NCBI GenBank assembly: GCA_903905455.1
Contig: CAIVGN010000222.1
Location: 1-52,782, forward strand
DNA from: an uncultured Archangium sp.
GTDB taxonomy: Bacteria > Myxococcota > Myxococcia > Myxococcales > Myxococcaceae
Length of the DNA: 52,782 nt
Direction of reading: 5' to 3'
Within the stretch, counting starts at the first letter, position 1; each line of letters opens with the position of its first letter. Below are positions 48,124-52,782 of the stretch, piece by piece. The position numbers and the translations under genes were made by a program. The notes beneath the pieces were generated by a model. That model was not told where the DNA came from. It saw nothing but the letters and a program-made list of their open reading frames with translations, and searched no databases.

Positions 48124-49158
48124 TCAGTAGGCCAGCAGCGCCTCGAGGTCTCCGTACACCTCGAGGCCGCCGCAGGCGCCTTCGTCCTCGAACACCGCCT
48201 CGCCCGAGAGCGTGGTGAGCCGCACCTGCACCTTCGCGTCGATGGACTCGACCACCCGGCGGTGCATCTGGGTGCGCACCGGGGCGTGCAGCAGGCCGCC
48301 GGCCACGCGCTCGGTGCTCAATTCGAGGCGGTGGGTGCGGTTGCGCAGCGTCCAGTGCACGAAGCGGTCGTCGATGGCGAGGTGCTCGGTGCGCGAGCCG
48401 GCGTACGTCGCGAAGCGGTGCAGCACGCCGTCCAGCCACAGGCCCACGATGAAGCCGCGGAACGAGCTCGCCTTGCGCCCGGTGACGGCCCGGGTCACCG
48501 AGTCGAGGGCCGAGGCCACGCGCCCGGGGGGCATGGTGGGCACGATGGCGATGGAGGCCGAGAGGCACACCTCGGGCCGCGAGAAGTGGTTGGTCTGCAT
48601 CCACACGTAGGCGCTGGGGAAGGCGGCGCCCCAGTCCTTCTCGATGTAGCCGAGGCCGCCGTCGAACGAGACGGGCGCGCCGTCGATGGTGAGCGTGCCG
48701 GTGAGCGCGTGGGAGAAGCTCACCAGCCCGTGGCTGCACTCCATGAAGGGCACGAGGCCGAAGGGCCCCATGATGCCCGGCGAGAGCGTCGTCACCGGCC
48801 AACCGGTGAGCGGGCGGCCGCCGTTGAAGGTGAGCTGCCCGGTCAGCCCCTCGAGAGACAGGGACAGGCCGGCGGCGCTGAAGTGGTTGTCGCCGACCTG
48901 CACCTCGAAGCGGTCTGCTTCGGCGCGAAACGCGGCGCGCGGGAACGAGTGAAACCAGCTGCGGTTGCTCACCCCGTCGAGCACCTGCACGAAGGCCTCG
49001 GCCTCGCCGTGGGGCCCGAGGAACAGGCCGGGGATGAAGGCCCAGCGGTGCTGGCGGTCCGCCGACACGCACTTGAGGTACCAGCCCTCGAAGTAGCGGC
49101 GGGTGCGCCCGAGGCCGTGGAAGCCCTCGGGGTGAAACGTCGACGTCAGGTAGTTCAG
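48124..49158 (-). CDS. Tocopherol-cyclase-like protein (start region probably frameshifted or non-ATG)
   Basis: 344 residues if counted from a CTG at 49158. Homology signs: FHPEGFHGLGRTRRYFEGWYLK (residues about 9-30; read in two pieces, FHPEGFHG and YFEGWYLK), AFIPGLFLGP, GYIEKDWGAAFPSAYVWMQTNHF and later GDLEALLAY; these match the tocopherol cyclase/lipocalin-like family. Starting at the GTG at 49068 would lose EGWYLK, so that start is unlikely. The expected ATG overlaps the stop of the deiminase gene (49161-49163) but reads ATG-ATC-TGA, and the needed frame is one base off. So either a frameshift or error lies in codon 2-3 or a CTG start is used. Bacterial members are of unknown activity; the fold binds hydrophobic molecules. 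It is probably cytoplasmic or envelope-associated. Confidence 0.78.
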   Translation of the reverse strand: MNYLTSTFHPEGFHGLGRTRRYFEGWYLKCVSADRQHRWAFIPGLFLGPHGEAEAFVQVLDGVSNRSWFHSFPRAAFRAEADRFEVQVGDNHFSAAGLSLSLEGLTGQLTFNGGRPLTGWPVTTLSPGIMGPFGLVPFMECSHGLVSFSHALTGTLTIDGAPVSFDGGLGYIEKDWGAAFPSAYVWMQTNHFSRPEVCLSASIAIVPTMPPGRVASALDSVTRAVTGRKASSFRGFIVGLWLDGVLHRFATYAGSRTEHLAIDDRFVHWTLRNRTHRLELSTERVAGGLLHAPVRTQMHRRVVESIDAKVQVRLTTLSGEAVFEDEGACGGLEVYGDLEALLAY

Positions 49159-49159
49159 A

Positions 49160-50992
49160 TCATCGACCCGAGGTCCACCACGTGGGCTTCGTCGCGTCGC
49201 GGCGCGAGTTGGTCGCGCAGTGCAGCTCGCCGGAGAGCCGGTGGTAGAGGTTCCATTCTTCGACCCAGGCCACCTTGATGCCGATGGGCTGCAGGGCCAT
49301 CTCCAGCTGGGTCTTGAAGATGTCCTTGCCGTCGATGATGGGCCCGTGCGGTTCGGGCGCGCCGAAGGTGTCGTGGGCGAAGACCAGGCCGTTGACGGTG
49401 CCCGGCTGGTACGCGAGCGAGGTGCCCATCACCGGCTCGTGGAGGTAGGGCACGCGGATGATCTCCGCGTCGGTGAGCCCGGTGGCGGTCTTGATGATCT
49501 GCACCTGGGTGTCGACGTGGGCCGCGGTGGCAGCGCTCTCGGCCATCACGTCGACGTTGGCCAGCACGTCGGAGATGCTCACGTCGGCGGCGCGCTCGAC
49601 GCCCTGGTCATCGACCCACTTCTGGCCGACGAACATCTTCACCGCGCCGTTGCCGGCGGTGACCTGGGCCTCGAGCATCTGCTTGGCGAGCGCCGGGTCG
49701 TTGACCAGCATCACCCAGCCGCGCGGGCTGGGGGCCTTCACGAAGCTGACGGTCTCGTCGATGTGGCCCACGAGGAGCCACTCGGTGTCTACGTACACCG
49801 ACGGCTGCATGCCCTGCGAGACGAGCAGCTTCTCGAGCGCGGGGTCGGTGCCGAAGCGCGTGGTGTTGCCGCGGATCTGCCGGCCCAACGGGTAATCCAC
49901 GCCGCCCAGCGAGAAGGGCGGAATGGTCTCGAGGTTGCCGTAGGAGTTGAGCGAGTCGCTGTCGGCGTTGTGATGCGCCAGGTCGAAGGCCACCACGCCC
50001 GCCGCGTCACGCCCGCGGAACTTGGCGAACACCACCTTGCCCGCGTCGCGCAGGGCGTCGTTCGGGTAGTCGGGGTAGTAGACGTTCGACGAACGGATGA
50101 AGACGTCGATGACGTGGTTGCCCGTCCTGGTGGGCATCGACATGTAGGCCACCTCGAAGAAGTCCTGCGTCCACTGGTCGGCGAAGGGCGTGAAACCGTC
50201 GAAGGTGGCGTCGCCGTCGACGTCGGTCAGGGGCGTGGCGGTGACGGTGAGCGCGTCCTGCAGCGAGGTGCGCATGATGCGCGAGTCGGGGTCGGTGGCG
50301 AAGGCGGTGACGAAGACCTGCTTCTCGTCGGCGAGGTGGTGCTGGGTGATGACCGGCGCCACGCGCAGCTTCACCTCGTCGCTCTTGCCCGCGATGCTCA
50401 GGGTGACCGTCACGAAGCCGTCCCACCTGGCGGTGTCGCGCACGATGTCGGTGGCCTCGATGGCCAAGGTCGCGCCGGCCCGCACTTCTTCGGTGGTGAG
50501 GCGGTCGTGCTGCCAGTCGAACCAGGCGTAGGCGCCGTTGCGCTTGATGAAGAGGTTCACGTGGCCCGCGGCCCTGGGGTCGACCAGCAGGCTGCCGGTG
50601 GTGGCGTCGGGGGCCGAGACCCACGCCTGCACGCCCAGCGGCGCGAGGTCGAGGAGGTCGAGCTCGCCGTTGATCACCAGGTCGGCGCCGTCGTTGCACT
50701 TGGAGAGCTCGTCGTCGACCAGCAGCGCGCCGGCGCCGTCGGTGCTCATGCAGCGCAGCGAGTCGTCGTCGATGTTGGCCAGCATGATGGCGCCGTGGGT
50801 GGCGTCCCAGGCGGTCTTGAGGGTGGTCTCGGTGGTGTCGTCGAAGTCGATGGTGCCGTTGCGGTTCGCGTCGGCCACCAGCACCACCAGCGGGAGCACC
50901 GTCACCTTGCCCAGGGCGGCGCCGAAATCGGTTGCGGGCTTCTCACAGCCCACGGCCAGCACCGCGCCCATCACCCACGCCAGGCGCTTCAT
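49160..50992 (-). CDS. Protein-arginine deiminase (PAD) family lipoprotein
   Basis: 610 residues. Signal peptide MKRLAWVMGAVLAVGC with a lipobox Cys16. Residues about 35-210 match the PAD middle domain, starting with an EF-hand-like loop DANRNGTIDFDD (41-52) and followed by GAIMLANIDDD, as in animal PADs. Residues about 212-610 match PAD_C. All catalytic residues of PAD4 have counterparts: Asp277 (DQWTQDFFEVAYM), His410 and Asp412 (VGHIDETVSFV) and nucleophile Cys592 (GELHCATNSRR). SLNSYGNLETIPP and YPLGRQI also match the enzyme. The N-terminal immunoglobulin-like PAD_N is absent. PADs convert protein arginine to citrulline in a calcium-dependent way; export to the envelope points to an extracellular target. 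It overlaps the HEAT-like gene upstream (ATGA) and abuts the tocopherol-cyclase-like gene. Activity is inferred only. Confidence 0.93.
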   Translation of the reverse strand: MKRLAWVMGAVLAVGCEKPATDFGAALGKVTVLPLVVLVADANRNGTIDFDDTTETTLKTAWDATHGAIMLANIDDDSLRCMSTDGAGALLVDDELSKCNDGADLVINGELDLLDLAPLGVQAWVSAPDATTGSLLVDPRAAGHVNLFIKRNGAYAWFDWQHDRLTTEEVRAGATLAIEATDIVRDTARWDGFVTVTLSIAGKSDEVKLRVAPVITQHHLADEKQVFVTAFATDPDSRIMRTSLQDALTVTATPLTDVDGDATFDGFTPFADQWTQDFFEVAYMSMPTRTGNHVIDVFIRSSNVYYPDYPNDALRDAGKVVFAKFRGRDAAGVVAFDLAHHNADSDSLNSYGNLETIPPFSLGGVDYPLGRQIRGNTTRFGTDPALEKLLVSQGMQPSVYVDTEWLLVGHIDETVSFVKAPSPRGWVMLVNDPALAKQMLEAQVTAGNGAVKMFVGQKWVDDQGVERAADVSISDVLANVDVMAESAATAAHVDTQVQIIKTATGLTDAEIIRVPYLHEPVMGTSLAYQPGTVNGLVFAHDTFGAPEPHGPIIDGKDIFKTQLEMALQPIGIKVAWVEEWNLYHRLSGELHCATNSRRDATKPTWWTSGR

Positions 50993-51945
50993 CGCGCACC
51001 TCGCGCCGGGTTGCGTTCGAAGCGATGTTGCAGGGCCTCGAGCCTCGCCTGCACCTCGCCGTTGGCCGCGGCGCGGGCCGTGGCGATGAGGGCCGGGGTC
51101 TCGGGGGCGTCGATGCCCATCAGCGCGTCGGAGGCCGAGTCACGCAGGGCGCTGTCGGTGGTGTCCACGAAGACGGCGAGGGCCCCGCGGGCGGCCGTGC
51201 GGCGCAGCGCTTCGAGCTCCGAGGCGGGAGCGGCGTTCGGAATGGCCAGCGCCCAGGACGAGGCGAGGCGGCCCAGCGAGGTGACCACCAGCGCGCCGCG
51301 GGCGGCCGGGGGCTGCGAGGCGGCGACGTCGGCCAGCGCGGTCACCGCGCCGAGGCGGCGACACGTGCCGAGGCCCGCGAGCACCGCGTCTTGCGACGCG
51401 CCCGGGGTGGTGGCGAGGCGCGCGAGGAAGGCCACGTCTTCATCGAGGCCCAGCTTGCCCAGGGCCTCGGTGGCCGCGCGCACGTCGTAGAAGGCCGTGC
51501 CCTGCTGCACCAGCGCCCGGTAGCTGGGGGCGGCGAGCGGGTCCTTCAGGTCACCCGAGGCTTCGATCAACCCGGCGCGCAGCGCGGTCAGCGCGCTGGC
51601 CTTCACCGGCATGGAGAAGCGCTCGGGGTGGAGCACCGGCTCGAGGAACGCGAGGGCGGCGCCCGAGTGCCCCTGGGAGGCCCGGGCCACGTCGCGGAGC
51701 ACGGTGGTCATGGGGAAGAAGCGGCCGCGGCGCTTCGCGTCCAGCGCATCGGCCCGACCGACGACGGAGCGCACCCCGCTGAAGGCCGCCGGAAACTCGG
51801 TGCGCACCCGGGCCAGTTCCTTGTCGAACTGCTGCGAGGTGAGGAGGTCGAGCTTCGGCGGCGCGGAGACGGCGAGCACCTGGGCGAAGACGAGCGACGA
51901 GGACAGCACCAACGAGAGGGGCATCAACCGCAGGGGCAACAGCAT
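50989..51945 (-). CDS. Secreted HEAT-repeat-like protein
   Basis: 318 residues from the ATG at 51945, which is followed by a signal peptide (LLPLRLMPLSLVLSSSLVFA). The mature part is a run of short paired helices rich in Ala and Leu (ATEALGKLGLDEDVAFLARLATTPGASQDAVLAGLGTCRRLGAVTALADVAAS, spelled over about 165-225), the style of HEAT or PBS-lyase repeats. Such proteins act as scaffolds. Its stop overlaps the deiminase ATG by four bases, so the two are cotranscribed, and it may present or regulate deiminase substrates in the envelope. No catalytic motif is seen. The AAA ATPase gene ends 94 bases upstream. Confidence 0.78.
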   Translation of the reverse strand: MLLPLRLMPLSLVLSSSLVFAQVLAVSAPPKLDLLTSQQFDKELARVRTEFPAAFSGVRSVVGRADALDAKRRGRFFPMTTVLRDVARASQGHSGAALAFLEPVLHPERFSMPVKASALTALRAGLIEASGDLKDPLAAPSYRALVQQGTAFYDVRAATEALGKLGLDEDVAFLARLATTPGASQDAVLAGLGTCRRLGAVTALADVAASQPPAARGALVVTSLGRLASSWALAIPNAAPASELEALRRTAARGALAVFVDTTDSALRDSASDALMGIDAPETPALIATARAAANGEVQARLEALQHRFERNPARGAR

Positions 51946-52039
51946 TTCGGGTCGATAGCAGGGGCCCGCCGCGCAGACAAACGCGGTGCTCATGGGGCAG
52001 TGCGTCAGCGGGGCAGAAGAGGACTCGCAACGCCCCCGT

Positions 52040-52782
52040 TCAGCGGAAGCCCAGCGCCGACGCCGGGCGGCCCCGGGCGGCGACCTCGAGACCGAGCTCC
52101 GCGAGCAGGGCCTCGTCGTCCACCACCCCGCCGTGCAGCGACACCCGCCGGGCCACGGCCGCGAAGTCGCCGGGGACCAGCGAGGCGAGGCGCCCGAGCT
52201 GCAGCGCGAGCGACGCCGCGCGGGCTTCGTCCCACGGCGCCGAGCCCAGGGCCTCGAAGTGGGCGCGGAACACGGTGACGGCCTGGGCGGGCTCGAGGGG
52301 CCGGAACTCCACCTTGAAGGCGAAGCGGCGCAGGGCCGCGGGGTCGAGCTCGCGCCACAGGTTGGTGGTGCACACGATGACGCCCCGGTAGGCCTCGAGC
52401 TGCTGGAGGAACTCGTTGACCTGGGTGGCCTCCCACGAGTGCTGGGCGCCGCGACGGTCGCGCAACAGCGAGTCGACCTCGTCGAACACCAGCACCGCGT
52501 CGTCGAGCGTGGCCTCGCGAAACGCGGCGGCGAGCTGCTGCTCGGTCTGCCCCACCCACTTGCTCAAGATGTCCGAGGTGCGCTTGACGAGGGTGCGCCG
52601 CCCCATGCGCCAGGCGAGGTGCTGGGCGAGCTCGGTCTTGCCGGTGCCCGGCGGGCCGTAGAAGCACAGGGTCAGCGGCACGCCGCGCGCGGGGCTCCAG
52701 GCCGTCGCCGCCGACACGAGGTGCGCGAGGTCGACGTTGCAGTTGAGCGCCTCGAGGCGAAAGCGCGTGGGGTCGAAGCCCA
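52040..52782 (-). CDS. AAA-family ATPase, C-terminal part, runs off the window end
   Basis: About 247 residues are visible; the frame is open beyond base 52782. Walker A is FYGPPGTGKTELAQHLA, Walker B is AVLVFDEVDSLLRDR, then VCTTNLWRELDPAALRRF with sensor 1 Asn and an arginine-finger-like pair. The region ends in a small helical lid domain (LVPGDFAAVARRVSLHGG). The start with GFDPTRFRLEALNCNVDLAHLVSAA (residues near the edge) suggests a preceding N-domain outside the window. It resembles CbxX/SpoVK-like or ATPase proteins that remodel protein complexes; the exact subgroup is unclear. It lies upstream of the HEAT-like and deiminase genes on the same strand and could belong to their operon. 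Confidence 0.9.
   Translation of the reverse strand, partial: GFDPTRFRLEALNCNVDLAHLVSAATAWSPARGVPLTLCFYGPPGTGKTELAQHLAWRMGRRTLVKRTSDILSKWVGQTEQQLAAAFREATLDDAVLVFDEVDSLLRDRRGAQHSWEATQVNEFLQQLEAYRGVIVCTTNLWRELDPAALRRFAFKVEFRPLEPAQAVTVFRAHFEALGSAPWDEARAASLALQLGRLASLVPGDFAAVARRVSLHGGVVDDEALLAELGLEVAARGRPASALGFR

Noticed and set aside
1-52782. Long plus- or minus-strand open frames opposite the real genes, rich in Arg, Pro, His and Gly
   Set aside because: High G+C makes long spurious frames common. They lack recognisable domains and run antisense to genes with clear motifs.
1-52782. tRNA, rRNA, riboswitch, CRISPR array or insertion sequence
   Set aside because: No tRNA cloverleaf, rRNA-like stretch, regularly spaced repeat-spacer array or transposase was found. 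I also looked for a cobalamin-riboswitch-like leader before metH and the corrinoid operon and saw none; metH follows a gene with no leader.

Overview
This window of very GC-rich DNA (roughly 70% G+C by eye) comes most probably from a myxobacterium (Myxococcota, Cystobacterineae-like). The support is a DUF2378/TIGR02265-type protein (38579-39121), a Ser/Thr kinase followed by a TPR/PEGA-type protein, many secreted lipoproteins including one with a MopE-like CDGLDNDCDG motif, and dense two-component and c-di-GMP signalling. Genes are tightly packed, often with ATGA stop/start overlaps. I see no rRNA, tRNA, CRISPR array or insertion-sequence transposase. No gene-free stretch exceeds 300 bases.

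Layout. 1-1726: the 5' part of metH, overlapped by an ArsR-methyltransferase regulator with a promoter/operator on its start codon. 1734-7989 (minus): response regulator with a degenerate HD output, CheB-CheR-PAS protein, PAS-GGDEF-EAL protein. 8184-12923 (plus, divergent): response regulator-HDOD, corrinoid protein, UroD/MtaA-like protein and DUF1638-histidine kinase, all linked by 4-bp overlaps. 12924-14457: two ~228-bp direct repeats flanking an AbiEi-N/DUF559 gene. 14450-16736: MBOAT plus SGNH pair. 16816-20792: Ser/Thr kinase, PEGA-type protein, MopE-motif lipoprotein. 20807-26505 (minus): hybrid sensor kinase, then activase, glycyl radical enzyme and TetR (transcribed in the reverse of that order). 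26569-32045: lipoprotein, TonB-dependent-receptor-like protein and Tat-pirin on minus, with a divergent LysR gene. 32159-35024: serpin lipoprotein, BlaI-type repressor, M56 peptidase. 35075-38491: lipoprotein, secreted metalloprotease, secreted protein. 38579-43444: DUF2378, TPR, YghO-like and DUF2007/zinc-ribbon proteins and a beta-helix lipoprotein. 43608-48123: SDR protein lacking its N-terminus, carboxylesterase lipoprotein, ptsI. 48124-51945 (minus): HEAT-like secreted protein, protein-arginine deiminase lipoprotein, tocopherol-cyclase-like protein. 52040-52782: partial AAA ATPase.

Two places look least ordinary. First, the 8184-12923 operon joins a canonical B12-binding protein and a methyltransferase-fold protein that has lost zinc-ligand cysteines to a DUF1638-histidine kinase and an HDOD response regulator. 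It is divergent from a c-di-GMP/CheBR operon and lies next to metH and its probable S-adenosyl-metabolite regulator. I infer a corrinoid- or methyl-group-responsive signalling system. Second, 49160-50992 encodes a lipoprotein with every catalytic residue of animal-type protein-arginine deiminases, in an overlapping operon with a HEAT-like protein and a tocopherol-cyclase-like protein whose start region looks frameshifted. Other notable points are the repeat-flanked DUF559 gene, a GCVEP-type glycyl radical enzyme with a TetR regulator, an inhibitory-type serpin, and several predicted near-leaderless autoregulated promoters.
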